Positions 1-8,449 of a stretch of 52,197 nucleotides of DNA are shown here, piece by piece. The position numbers and the translations under genes are program-made. Source of the DNA: Atopobium sp. (GTDB lineage Bacteria > Actinomycetota > Coriobacteriia > Coriobacteriales > Atopobiaceae). A model generated the notes under the pieces. That model was not told where the DNA came from. It ran no database searches and worked only from the letters and a program-made list of their open reading frames with translations. Numbering within the stretch: the stretch's first letter is position 1; each line of letters opens with the position of its first letter. The stretch is taken from positions 1-52,197 of the forward strand of contig JAIJTS010000012.1 in assembly GCA_022732885.1 (NCBI GenBank), given 5' to 3'.

Positions 1-51
1 TGCCTTTCTCCTCACCTCTACATCGTACTTTACCCTACGATCCATACGCAT
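1..51 (-). CDS. N-terminus of a possible transposase or HTH protein (partial, cut by window edge)
   Basis: Seventeen codons run open from an ATG at 51 to the left edge of the window. The peptide begins MRMDRRVKYDVEVRRKA, which is short, basic and resembles the first residues of the helix-turn-helix OrfA protein of IS3-type transposases. A strong Shine-Dalgarno sequence (AGGAGG, 58-63 on the minus strand) lies about six bases before the ATG. The site sits in the arm of a hairpin described separately. The assignment rests on a very short peptide, so a non-mobile HTH regulator is equally possible; the existence of a translated start here is better supported than its function. Confidence 0.4.
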   Translation of the reverse strand, partial: MRMDRRVKYDVEVRRKA

Positions 52-56
52 AAAAA

Positions 57-90
57 GCCTCCTATTTCTTATGTCCAAGAAATGGGAGGC
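57..90 (-). promoter_or_regulatory. Hairpin that buries the ribosome-binding site of the left-edge gene
   Basis: Two 14-base arms (57-70 and 77-90) pair with one G-U wobble around a six-base loop. Read on the minus strand, the 3' arm contains AGGAGG and is followed by TTTTT and then the ATG at 51. The structure could hide the start site from ribosomes, or end transcription that enters from outside. Transposase genes are known to use such hairpins against read-through transcription. Bases 91-345 hold no other gene that I can see, only the AT-rich upstream region of rho. Confidence 0.55.
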
Positions 91-345
91 AGTTCAGTTT
101 AAATTGATTTGTATGCGTGAATAATTACACAAGTAATGTTTTTTGAAGTATGCGCTTCGGCGTTTATAAATACTCATTTGTCTGTTTTACAATGAATTTT
201 ATTGTTTTTTCAACAAAAGGAAGGCTTTTTCGTGGTATATTCCTTTTGAATTTGCATCTAATTGATTTTGTTTTTGTTATCTTTTCATCATATTTCTCAC
301 GTATTTTTACAGATTGTTTTGATGAATAAACAGAGAGGTTTGTAC

Positions 346-2433
346 ATGTCGGACGAAATGTCTTCGGTCCAAAATGATTCTTTAAATGATGTAAAAATTG
401 CTCCAGCACCACGTAGACGTGGTAGGCCTCGTAAGAGTGAAAATAGTAATTCAGAAAATGTTCTTTCTGAAAATAGTAATTTTGAGACAAATGAAGAAAC
501 TACTTCCAATGCAACTGCTAGTAAACGCCGTCGAGGACGTCCTACTAAAAAGGAAACTGAGGCTCGTCGTGCAGTAGAGGCAGTTATGGCTGAGGCATTA
601 AATGCAGCTGGTATTGCAGAGCCTCCCAAACGTCGCCGTGGTCGTCCAAGCAAAGAAGAGGTAGAGGAGCGTGCTTTACAGGAGCAGACTCTTGAGGCTC
701 TTCAAGCAGAGGTTTTGGCTCAGGTTCAGGCAGGCGGTAAGGTTTCTTCTGACATTGTAGATACAGACCGTCTTACTAAAATTGTTCAAGATGCAACTCA
801 GCCTTCTGCAGAGGTAACTCCTGCTCCTGCTTTAACTAAAGCTGCGGCAGAAGGCACTGCTGAGCAGAACAGCAAGCAATCTCAGAAAAATGTTGTTGAG
901 CAGCAGGACGGTGCGGCTCAAGCACAAGTTTTTGATGCAGAGGCAGAAAACGACGCAGTTTCAGCAGAGCGTCCAGTACGCCCACGCACAAGCTCACCTC
1001 GTCGTCGGCACCGTAATGCTGAGCCAAAAGAAGCGGCTCAGGAGGGCGAGAAGACACAGGAAAACGCACACACCAACAACCAGGAACGTTCTTCTCGCGA
1101 TCGTAGACAAAACAACCAGCGCAACAAGAATCGCAAGCAGGGCCAGGCAAGTGAACCTTCGCTTTCCAAAGAGATGCTACAAGAGATGAAGCTTTCTGAG
1201 CTTCGCGCTAAAGCAACTGAGTTGGGCATTGAGTATGCAGGCGTTCATAAGTCTGATTTGATTGAGCTGGTATATGCTGCATCAGCAGCTGCAGAGGGCT
1301 TTAAGACCGTAGAAGGTATTCTTCAGATTAGCAACGAAGGTTACGGTTGGATTCGCACAGGTAATTACATGGAAGGCGATGACGACGCCTTTGTCCATCA
1401 GCAGATTATTAGAAATCTTTCTTTGCGTCCTGGCGATAGCGTCTTAGGCATGGTTGGACCTGCTCGCGTAAATAGCAAGTATCCACCACTGCTTAAGGTT
1501 ACCCAGGTTAACGGTGGGGAAGTTGAGGGTCTTAAGGACCGTCCTCGCTTTAAAGATCTGACTCCTATTTTCCCAGATGAACCTCTTACTATGGAGCACG
1601 GTAAAGATTCTATTACGGGCCGTGCAATTGACTTGGTAGCTCCTATTGGTAAGGGTCAGCGTGGTTTGATTGTCTCGCCTCCAAAGGCAGGTAAGACTAC
1701 CATTTTGAAGCGCATTTGCCAGTCTATTACTACCAACAATCCTGAGGTTCACCTTTTCTGCCTCTTGGTAGACGAGCGTCCTGAGGAAGTTACGGACATG
1801 GAGCGCTCCATTAAGGGTACCGTTGTTGCTTCAACTTTTGATATGCCAGCAGAGAACCACACCGTTGTTTCCGAGCTTGTTATTGAGCGAGCAAAGCGTC
1901 TAGTTGAAATGGGTCAGGACGTCGTGGTTATTCTGGATTCCATTACACGCCTTGCACGCGCATATAACCTGGCTATTCCTGCTTCTGGTCGTATTCTTTC
2001 TGGCGGTGTTGACTCCGCTGCTCTGTACCCTCCAAAGAAGTTCTTGGGTGCAGCTCGAAACATCGAGAACGGTGGCTCGCTTACTATTATTGCGTCTGCC
2101 CTGGTAGATACTGGTTCCAAGATGGACGAGGTTATCTTTGAGGAGTTCAAGGGTACCGGTAACATGGAGCTCAAGCTTGATCGAGATCTTGCAGATCGTC
2201 GTATCTTCCCAGCTATTGATCCTGTTTCTTCTGGTACTCGTAATGAGGATCTCCTTATTAAGCCAGAGCTTCAGCCTATGGTTTGGGGAGTTCGCCGTAT
2301 TCTTGCGGGCTTCAATAATACTGAACGTGCAACAACTGCTCTTATCAGCGGTCTTAAGCAGACCGATAATAACCAGGACTTCTTGATCAGATCTGCAAAA
2401 AAGGCTGCACAGTCTGACTATCCACAGAATTAG
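346..2433 (+). CDS. rho: Transcription termination factor Rho with long basic N-terminal extension
   Basis: Hexameric RNA-dependent ATPase/helicase that ends transcription at Rho-dependent sites. The ATG at 346 is chosen because AGAGAGG lies seven bases upstream; an in-frame ATG at 262 would add 28 residues without a good ribosome-binding site. The protein has 695 residues, against about 420 in E. coli. Residues 1 to about 265 are a low-complexity extension rich in Ala, Glu, Gln and Arg. It holds three AT-hook-like motifs, RRRGRPRK (23-30), RRRGRPTK (61-68) and RRRGRPSK (96-103). A Rho N-terminal domain follows (KLSELRAKATELGI), then an RNA-binding cold-shock-like domain and the ATPase with Walker A SPPKAGKTT. 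Basic N-terminal insertions are known in actinobacterial Rho. An intrinsic terminator follows the gene. Confidence 0.96.
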   Translation: MSDEMSSVQNDSLNDVKIAPAPRRRGRPRKSENSNSENVLSENSNFETNEETTSNATASKRRRGRPTKKETEARRAVEAVMAEALNAAGIAEPPKRRRGRPSKEEVEERALQEQTLEALQAEVLAQVQAGGKVSSDIVDTDRLTKIVQDATQPSAEVTPAPALTKAAAEGTAEQNSKQSQKNVVEQQDGAAQAQVFDAEAENDAVSAERPVRPRTSSPRRRHRNAEPKEAAQEGEKTQENAHTNNQERSSRDRRQNNQRNKNRKQGQASEPSLSKEMLQEMKLSELRAKATELGIEYAGVHKSDLIELVYAASAAAEGFKTVEGILQISNEGYGWIRTGNYMEGDDDAFVHQQIIRNLSLRPGDSVLGMVGPARVNSKYPPLLKVTQVNGGEVEGLKDRPRFKDLTPIFPDEPLTMEHGKDSITGRAIDLVAPIGKGQRGLIVSPPKAGKTTILKRICQSITTNNPEVHLFCLLVDERPEEVTDMERSIKGTVVASTFDMPAENHTVVSELVIERAKRLVEMGQDVVVILDSITRLARAYNLAIPASGRILSGGVDSAALYPPKKFLGAARNIENGGSLTIIASALVDTGSKMDEVIFEEFKGTGNMELKLDRDLADRRIFPAIDPVSSGTRNEDLLIKPELQPMVWGVRRILAGFNNTERATTALISGLKQTDNNQDFLIRSAKKAAQSDYPQN

Positions 2434-2516
2434 TCAGATTTAAAGCTGCTATAGATGCTAGACAAGTAAAAGTAGTGTCGCATAGGGTGTCGTGACATAC
2501 CAAATTAGATGAACGT

Positions 2517-2555
2517 AAGAAGTGCTTTCAAATATTGTTGAAAGCACTTCTTTTT
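2517..2555 (+). terminator. Intrinsic terminator after rho
   Basis: A perfect 15-bp stem (2517-2531 with 2538-2552) around a six-base loop is followed by a run of T. It lies about 85 bases after the rho stop codon, so the terminator factor gene itself ends at a Rho-independent signal. Confidence 0.9.
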
Positions 2556-2589
2556 GTATGTTTTGTTGAATAGCCGCCAAATAATTATG

Positions 2590-2790
2590 AAAAAGTTTTA
2601 AAGACGCTGTAAAAAATAATGAATTACGCTATAGTCATTTCTAACAGCACAAGTATGTGTTGCAGCGGATTACACAAAGATGAAATGAAGCCCACCCGTT
2701 GCTCACGTTGCCCATATTGGGTTTAGTAGCATATGCAAATTTAGCGTGTGTCCTTCATACATCTTCTTAGCGTTTGTAGGGAGAGTTTGT
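2590..2790 (+). promoter_or_regulatory. Promoter region and long leader of the gene at 2791, possibly structured
   Basis: The gap from 2434 to 2790 has no gene. After the rho terminator there is a -10-like TATAGT at 2630-2635 with no convincing -35 box. The following ~150 bases are richer in G and C than the surrounding spacer. They include a small hairpin (CCCATATTGGG, 2711-2721) and the palindrome GCATATGC near 2731. I could not match this to a known RNA family. A cis-acting leader or a small RNA are both possible. Confidence 0.3.
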
Positions 2791-4173
2791 ATGACAGAAG
2801 GTAGGAATCCGGCAGTAGTTGCCGGCCTTCTTAGTGGACTGGTTTTTGTAGCAGAACCAGCATCTGCGTATGCCCTTACAGCTAATGAAATTCGTCAAAC
2901 GCCTCTTGGTGCAATCTTTACTGGCATTGGAGTGGGACTTGCTACGGTTGCCATTATTTCTGGTGCCGCGTTGATTGTTTCTCGCGTTGCAAATCGTGGC
3001 GAGAAACCCAATGCAACAGAAGAACATATTCAATCAAGTGAGTCTTCGCTAAAAGTAGATGAGAATAAGTCTTCAAAAAAGGTTTCAACAGCATCGAACT
3101 TCTCGCCAGAAGAGAGCATTGTGATTCCACTGGACTCTTCAAGGCGCTCGATTGCTGCATACAAGCCAAAACACATGAGAGCTTCTCAGTGGGATATGAC
3201 TGGTTCTATACGCGTTCAATCTGCAAAGTCGGTGGTAAAGAAGACACAGATTGAGAGTGCGTCCGCAAAGGCTGCTTTGCCAGTTCGTGCTAAAAAGTCA
3301 CCTGCGCATTCAACAAATGATTATGCACAGATTGCAGAGAACTACACCAAGCTTTTAAGCTGGCGTGAACGAACTGTTGCTCGTGCAAAGGGTGCTGCTG
3401 CTGTACTTCTTGAGCGTTTAGGACAAGATCCTATGGAGGGTCTACCTATTATTGAGCGTGCAGATGGAACTGTTGGAGATGTTGGTACTGCTTGGTGGAC
3501 CAAGGCAGTAGGCGAAGAATCCATTACACATGATTTTGGCATCACCGAGATTGGCGCAGAGGCTATTCCTGATGACTTTTCCAATCCTGCTGCAGATATT
3601 TCTAGTCGTATTTCTTACGTTGACCAGGGAGTTTTCCCTGAGAAGCGTACGGTTGACGAGCTTGAACACACTGATGACTGGGCCCTTGCTTTGGCAGCAA
3701 TGGATGAACATTTGGCTCGCCATGAGCAGCCAAAGATGCGTAAGTATCATCCAGTGCAGATGCCACTTATCGGTCAAGTTGCAGCTGATACAGAAGATAA
3801 AAGCTCGGTTGAGCTGTCTGACGCAAGACCTGCTGTGCTTGGTGAAGTTGCTGCAGATCAGGCACGTTCTTCTCGTGAGCCAAACTATGCTGGTGTAGTT
3901 GCTCAATCAACCTCAATGCCGCTGGTAAAGAGCACAAATGATATGTCCAAGCATATTCAGAATATCTTTGATTCGGTTGAGCGAGAGATGGCAGCTGAGC
4001 TTCAGGCGGCTGATGAAAGACCAACACGAGAATTGCTTCGTCTTATTGAGGGTGGTACCAGCAAACTGAAGAAGATTTCTTCTCTTGATTTGAGTGAGAA
4101 AACAGCTTCTGAGAAAGTTTCTTACAAACCTCGTCACTTTGCAGGAGATCTTCCGCTGGTACGTGAGGCGTAG
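2791..4173 (+). CDS. Unrecognised secreted or membrane-anchored protein
   Basis: I do not recognise this protein of 460 residues. The start at 2791 is preceded by AGGGAGAG at 2778-2785; an in-frame GTG at 2746 would add 15 residues but has no such site. The N-terminus (MTEGRNPAVVAGLLSGLVFV...PASAYA) looks like a signal peptide with an Ala-x-Ala cleavage site near residue 27. A second hydrophobic stretch follows (about residues 38-64), so the protein may instead be anchored with its bulk on one side of the membrane. The rest is hydrophilic, with no cysteine-rich, enzymatic or repeat motif that I can see. The C-terminal ~90 residues are rich in Lys and Glu and may be helical. It is flanked by rho and the liv operon and appears to be a single-gene unit. 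Confidence 0.75.
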   Translation: MTEGRNPAVVAGLLSGLVFVAEPASAYALTANEIRQTPLGAIFTGIGVGLATVAIISGAALIVSRVANRGEKPNATEEHIQSSESSLKVDENKSSKKVSTASNFSPEESIVIPLDSSRRSIAAYKPKHMRASQWDMTGSIRVQSAKSVVKKTQIESASAKAALPVRAKKSPAHSTNDYAQIAENYTKLLSWRERTVARAKGAAAVLLERLGQDPMEGLPIIERADGTVGDVGTAWWTKAVGEESITHDFGITEIGAEAIPDDFSNPAADISSRISYVDQGVFPEKRTVDELEHTDDWALALAAMDEHLARHEQPKMRKYHPVQMPLIGQVAADTEDKSSVELSDARPAVLGEVAADQARSSREPNYAGVVAQSTSMPLVKSTNDMSKHIQNIFDSVEREMAAELQAADERPTRELLRLIEGGTSKLKKISSLDLSEKTASEKVSYKPRHFAGDLPLVREA

Positions 4174-4269
4174 AAAGCTATATTAGAAAAAGGACAAAGT
4201 ATCACTCTAGGTTTGATCTGTCTGTAAAAGTTACTTTTCAAAATTATTTCAAGTTAAATAACATTTTTT

Positions 4270-4299
4270 GGCTGTAGTTCTCTTTTATGAACTGCAGCC
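4270..4299 (+). promoter_or_regulatory. Hairpin in the leader of the liv operon
   Basis: Eleven-base arms (4270-4280 and 4289-4299) pair with one G-U wobble around an eight-base loop, about 50 bases before the binding-protein start. A T-run precedes the hairpin, but none follows it on either strand in the terminator position. A regulatory leader hairpin or an mRNA-stabilising element is more likely than a terminator. Confidence 0.35.
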
Positions 4300-4348
4300 A
4301 TATTGTGTTGTGTCATATATTCGGCGCTATGGAGATGAGGAGATGAAT

Positions 4349-5530
4349 ATGGCACATAGGCTAACGCGACGACGCTTTTTGGAGGTGGCTGGGACCATTG
4401 CGGGGTCGTTTGCTCTAGCAGGCTGTTCGTCAAAAAACCAAGACCCCAACTCCATTTACGTTGGCGTGATGGGTCCGTTTACCGGCGATGTTGCTCAGTA
4501 TGGTCTTGCGGTACGTAGTGGCGTTCTTTTGTATCTTAAGGAGTTTAACAAGCAGGGTGGCGTTAATGGACGCCAGATTGTCCCTATTGTTGAGGACGAG
4601 AAAGGCGATTCAACTGAGGCCATTCTTGTCTACAACAAACTTCTTGACGAGAATGTCTGTGCAATTTTAGGTGACGTTACCTCAACGCCAACTATTGCAT
4701 TAGCTCAGAAATCGGTACTGGACAACATTCCTTGCGTAACGGCATCTGCAACAGCAGAAGATGTTGTTACCCACGGCAATAACATGTTCCGCGCTACCGT
4801 TACCGATCCATTCCAGGGTGTTGTTCTTGCGGAGTTTGCTAAAAAGCAGGGCTATCAGCGCGTAGGAACTATCTTTAACTCTGGTGGCGATTATGAGATT
4901 GGCGTAAATAACGCCTTTGTTCAGAGAGCTCGTGAGTTGGGCATTGAGGTTGTATCTCAGCAAGGCTACCCAACAGGAGCTGTTGACTTTAACGCCCAGC
5001 TTACCAGTATTATTGGACTTGACCCAGATGCTATCTTGGCTCCAAATTATTACCAAGATAATGGCAAGATTGTGACGCAGGCTCGTCAGCTTGGTTACAA
5101 GAAGCCCTTTATGGGTGCAGATGGCTGGGCAGGCATTATTGGTGGCGAGCAGGACTATGCTTCTGCGGCTGACCTTGAAGGATGTTTCTATTGCTCTGCA
5201 TTTGTTGCTTCAAACCCAGATGAAAAAGTCCAGCATTTTGTTAAGGCTTATACCGCAGAATACGGTGAGGCTCCAACTAATTTCTGCTCTTTGGGTTATG
5301 ACGCAGCAATGATTCTTTGCTCCGCTCTTAAGGCTGTCGAGAAACGCGGTTATACCTACAACTCCAATGAGTATAGGCAAGCCATTATTGACGCGATTGC
5401 ATCTGGTGTGGTCGAAGGTGTTACTGGAACCCTTTCATATCAGGGAACAGGTGACCCAGTGAAGTCCACCTTGATCATTACCTTTAAAGATGGCAAAGAG
5501 TCCATCTATGACACAATTAATCCTTCATAG
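4349..5530 (+). CDS. livK: ABC transporter substrate-binding lipoprotein, branched-chain amino-acid family
   Basis: Extracellular solute receptor of the importer encoded by the next four genes. The N-terminus has a twin-arginine-like motif (TRRRFLEVAG), a hydrophobic stretch and a lipobox ending LAGC, so it should be exported folded by Tat and lipid-anchored. The body is a periplasmic-binding fold of the LIVBP type (VGVMGPFTGDVAQYG, then VPIVEDEKGD). ATGs at 4343 and 4349 differ by two residues; 4349 is favoured because GAGGAG lies six bases before it. Family members bind Leu, Ile and Val, but others bind amides, urea or aromatic compounds, so the exact substrate is open. The livH gene begins 15 bases after the stop. 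Confidence 0.9.
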   Translation: MAHRLTRRRFLEVAGTIAGSFALAGCSSKNQDPNSIYVGVMGPFTGDVAQYGLAVRSGVLLYLKEFNKQGGVNGRQIVPIVEDEKGDSTEAILVYNKLLDENVCAILGDVTSTPTIALAQKSVLDNIPCVTASATAEDVVTHGNNMFRATVTDPFQGVVLAEFAKKQGYQRVGTIFNSGGDYEIGVNNAFVQRARELGIEVVSQQGYPTGAVDFNAQLTSIIGLDPDAILAPNYYQDNGKIVTQARQLGYKKPFMGADGWAGIIGGEQDYASAADLEGCFYCSAFVASNPDEKVQHFVKAYTAEYGEAPTNFCSLGYDAAMILCSALKAVEKRGYTYNSNEYRQAIIDAIASGVVEGVTGTLSYQGTGDPVKSTLIITFKDGKESIYDTINPS

Positions 5531-5545
5531 AAAAGAGAACCTCAG

Positions 5546-6418
5546 ATGTTTTTGACTCAGGTGCTCAATGGACTTCAATTGGGCAGTATTTACGCACTGG
5601 TGGCGCTTGGTTACACAATGGTGTACGGCATTATCTTGCTTCTTAACTTTGCACATGGTGACATCATCATGTTTGGCTCCTACGTTGCTTGGATTGCCCT
5701 TGTTCAGTTAGGACTCAATCCTGCAATCGCCGTTCTTCTCGCTATTTTTGGTTGTGTTGTTTTGGGAGTCCTTATTGATAAGGTGGCTTATGCACCGCTT
5801 AGAGAAGCTCCAAGGCTTTCAATTCTGATTACGGCAATTGGCGTTTCTTATCTGCTTGAAAATGGCGTTCAGCTGCTTCTTGGTGCTGACGCTAAGGTTG
5901 TTCCAAGCATTATTGACCTGGGAACTGTTCAGGTATTTGGCTCAACGCTTTCTGGTACCGCTCTTCTGACTGTTGCGGTAACCATTGTGGCAACCGTCGT
6001 TCTGACCCTTTTGGTTCAGAAAACCCGTCTTGGTAAAGCCATGCGTGCAGTTTCTGAAGATATGGGCGCGGCTCGTTTAATGGGTGTCAACGTCAATGGC
6101 ACTATTAGCTTTACCTTTGCAGTTGGTTCTGCGCTTGCGGGTATTGCGGCAATTCTGTACTCCATGGCGTACCAGCAGGTTTCTCCAACCATGGGCGTCA
6201 TGCTGGGCACTAAGGCATTTGTTGCAGCAGTTCTTGGTGGCATTGGTTCTATTCCAGGTGCTGTTATTGGTGGTCTTATTGTCGGCTTTTCTGAGGTCTT
6301 TGTTGCCGCCTTTGGCTTGTCTGTCTGGCAAGATGCAGTTGTCTTCTTACTCTTGATTCTTGTCCTTGTTGTCAAACCAACTGGCCTGCTCGGCCGACCA
6401 GTTACTGAGAAAGTGTAA
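5546..6418 (+). CDS. livH: Branched-chain amino-acid ABC transporter permease LivH
   Basis: Inner-membrane permease that forms half of the translocation channel with LivM. The 290-residue length is usual for LivH. The sequence starts with the typical FLTQVLNGLQLGSIYALVALG, has about eight hydrophobic segments, and contains the conserved loop ending KTRLGKAMRAVSEDMGAARLM, which contacts the ATPases. The glycine-rich segment AAVLGGIGSIPGAVIGG is also characteristic. It lies between the binding protein and livM, ten bases before the latter, so the genes are translated from one message. Confidence 0.93.
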   Translation: MFLTQVLNGLQLGSIYALVALGYTMVYGIILLLNFAHGDIIMFGSYVAWIALVQLGLNPAIAVLLAIFGCVVLGVLIDKVAYAPLREAPRLSILITAIGVSYLLENGVQLLLGADAKVVPSIIDLGTVQVFGSTLSGTALLTVAVTIVATVVLTLLVQKTRLGKAMRAVSEDMGAARLMGVNVNGTISFTFAVGSALAGIAAILYSMAYQQVSPTMGVMLGTKAFVAAVLGGIGSIPGAVIGGLIVGFSEVFVAAFGLSVWQDAVVFLLLILVLVVKPTGLLGRPVTEKV

Positions 6419-6428
6419 GGGGGCTCAC

Positions 6429-7598
6429 ATGACTAAGATGTATCCACGCGATAATAACCACAACCCTGTAATTGTCACTGGTTTTGGTGGAAAAGATGGT
6501 CAGCGTCGTGAGCTTACTATGCCTGCTCGCTATGCCATCAATGCAATTCTTGTTGCACTCTTTGTCTTTGGCGGAAACTTTTTGGTAGGAGAGGGCTTTA
6601 TTTCTCGCTATCAGACCGTTGTTTTTGAGCAAATCGGCGTCTATGTTCTGATGACTGTTTCTCTGAACATTGTTACTGGTTATTTGGGACAGCTTCCTTT
6701 GGGTCACGCTGGCTTTATGTCCATTGGTGGTTATGCCTGTGCAATCTTTATTATTCGCATGATGCCACTTTTTGGTCTGAATGCTCAAGCTATGGCATCA
6801 GGATCTACTCCAGCAGTGATTCTCTTTGTTGCAGGTCTTTTGTTTGGCGGAATTTGCGCCGCGCTTATGGGTGTAGTTATTGGTATTCCAGCACTTCGAC
6901 TGCGTGGTGATTACCTAGCCATTATTACCTTAGGTTTTGCAGAGATTATCCGTGTTGTACTGGTAAACATAGACTCTGCTCTTGGCTTCAAACTTACTGG
7001 CGGAGCATCTGGTCTAACAGGCATTCCTGCCTATACAGGTTACCTAAACACAGCGATTGTAGTTTCATTTGCCATTTTTGCTATTCATACTTTAATGAAG
7101 TCTCGATATGGCCGCGCTATTCTCGCTATTCGAGATAATGAGATTGCAGCAGAGGCATCAGGCGTTAACACTACGTATTACAAGACCCTGGCATTTGTTT
7201 TTTCAGCGTTTCTTGCGGGCATTGCTGGAGGCCTTTACGCAGGATGTATTGGTGTTATGGCACCTGCTAAGTTTGGCTTCATGAAGTCTGTTGAGATTTT
7301 AGTTATGGTTGTTCTGGGCGGCATGGGCTCTATGTTTGGCTCTGTTGTATCTGCGACTGTTTTAACTGTGCTCCCAGAAGCTCTACGCGCCTTTGCTGAC
7401 TACCGCATGGTCGCTTATGCAATTGTGCTGATTCTGGTCATGATTTTTAGACCAGAGGGCCTGTTTGGTTCGTATGATTTCTCGCTGTCTCGCATTATTG
7501 AGCGTGTTATGAATAGAGACTTTCCTTGGAATAAAGATGACTCAGACGAGCAGATAGATGTGCAAAGCGATGCCTCAACTGATTCGAAGGAGGCGTAA
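6429..7598 (+). CDS. livM: Branched-chain amino-acid ABC transporter permease LivM
   Basis: Second permease of the importer, 389 residues. The ATG at 6429 follows AAGGGGG by six bases and is the natural start; an upstream in-frame start would overlap livH by about 60 bases. Conserved stretches include LNIVTGYLGQLPLGHAGFMS and the ATPase-contact loop (KSRYGRAILAIRDNEIAAEA). An N-terminal hydrophilic tail of about 35 residues precedes the first membrane segment. The C-terminal tail is acidic (KDDSDEQIDVQSDASTDSKE) and is not usual for the family; it may be cytoplasmic and dispensable. Confidence 0.93.
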   Translation: MTKMYPRDNNHNPVIVTGFGGKDGQRRELTMPARYAINAILVALFVFGGNFLVGEGFISRYQTVVFEQIGVYVLMTVSLNIVTGYLGQLPLGHAGFMSIGGYACAIFIIRMMPLFGLNAQAMASGSTPAVILFVAGLLFGGICAALMGVVIGIPALRLRGDYLAIITLGFAEIIRVVLVNIDSALGFKLTGGASGLTGIPAYTGYLNTAIVVSFAIFAIHTLMKSRYGRAILAIRDNEIAAEASGVNTTYYKTLAFVFSAFLAGIAGGLYAGCIGVMAPAKFGFMKSVEILVMVVLGGMGSMFGSVVSATVLTVLPEALRAFADYRMVAYAIVLILVMIFRPEGLFGSYDFSLSRIIERVMNRDFPWNKDDSDEQIDVQSDASTDSKEA

Positions 7599-7603
7599 GA
7601 TCA

Positions 7604-8449
7604 ATGGCAACTAAAAACCCTACAAAACTTATTAGGCAAGAATCTCCTAATCTCATTCCTGAGCGAGACCTCGGTGCTATTCCAGTTCTTCAGGCCGAGC
7701 ACTTAGGTATTGACTTTGGTGGTTTGACAGCTGTTAATGACTTCAATATTGCTCTTGGACCTACTGAGATTTCTGGCATCATTGGACCTAATGGTGCAGG
7801 TAAAACAACCGTGTTCAACTTGTTGACCAACGTCTATAAGCCAACACGTGGTTCTGTCATGATTGATGGTTATGACCTAGCTGGAAAAAGCGTTGTTGAG
7901 GCAAATCACATGGGCATTGCTCGTACCTTCCAGAACATTCGTCTGTTCAACAAAATGACTGTTTTAGAGAACATTCAGGTTGGACAGGGTAGTCACATGA
8001 CGTCTCACTTCTTTGAGGATATTTTCCGTCTTCCAGCTCACTGGAAGCAGGAAAAAGAGAGTGCTGATAACGCTTACGAGCTGCTTCGTATTTTTGGCAT
8101 GGAGAATCTTTCAAATACCCTTGCAGGTAACCTGCCTTATGGTGCTCAGCGTAAGCTTGAGATTCTTCGTGCTCTGGCAACTCAGCCTAAGATTTTGCTG
8201 TTGGATGAGCCAGCTGCAGGTATGAATCCAGCAGAGACCGACGAGCTTATGGAGAATGTCCTTAAGATTCGTGACGACTTCAAGATAGCTGTTCTTCTCA
8301 TTGAACATGACATGAAGTTTGTCATGGGTATCTGCGAGGGATTGGCTGTTCTTGATCACGGCAACATCATTGCAAAAGGAACGCCAGAAGAGGTTCAGAA
8401 CAATCCTCGCGTTATCGAGGCATATCTTGGAAAGCAGGAGGTGCGCTAA
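7604..8449 (+). CDS. livG: Branched-chain amino-acid ABC transporter ATPase LivG
   Basis: Cytoplasmic ATP-binding subunit, 281 residues. It has Walker A GPNGAGKTT, the LivG-type sequence ARTFQNIRLFNKMTVLENI and Walker B ILLLDEPAAGMNP. The helical insertion after the Q-loop (about residues 125-150) is usual for LivG as opposed to LivF. The N-terminus has about 27 extra hydrophilic residues before the first strand. It begins five bases after livM, and its stop codon overlaps the livF start in TAATG, which implies translational coupling. Confidence 0.94.
   Translation: MATKNPTKLIRQESPNLIPERDLGAIPVLQAEHLGIDFGGLTAVNDFNIALGPTEISGIIGPNGAGKTTVFNLLTNVYKPTRGSVMIDGYDLAGKSVVEANHMGIARTFQNIRLFNKMTVLENIQVGQGSHMTSHFFEDIFRLPAHWKQEKESADNAYELLRIFGMENLSNTLAGNLPYGAQRKLEILRALATQPKILLLDEPAAGMNPAETDELMENVLKIRDDFKIAVLLIEHDMKFVMGICEGLAVLDHGNIIAKGTPEEVQNNPRVIEAYLGKQEVR

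Noticed and set aside
164..490. A 108-codon minus-strand frame at the start of rho
   Set aside because: It overlaps the rho coding start, has no site before it and has low-complexity AT-driven composition.
2640..2745. 6S RNA or a known riboswitch in the leader at 2640
   Set aside because: Some pairing is present, but I could not match the conserved bases of any family that I know; kept only as an unexplained leader.
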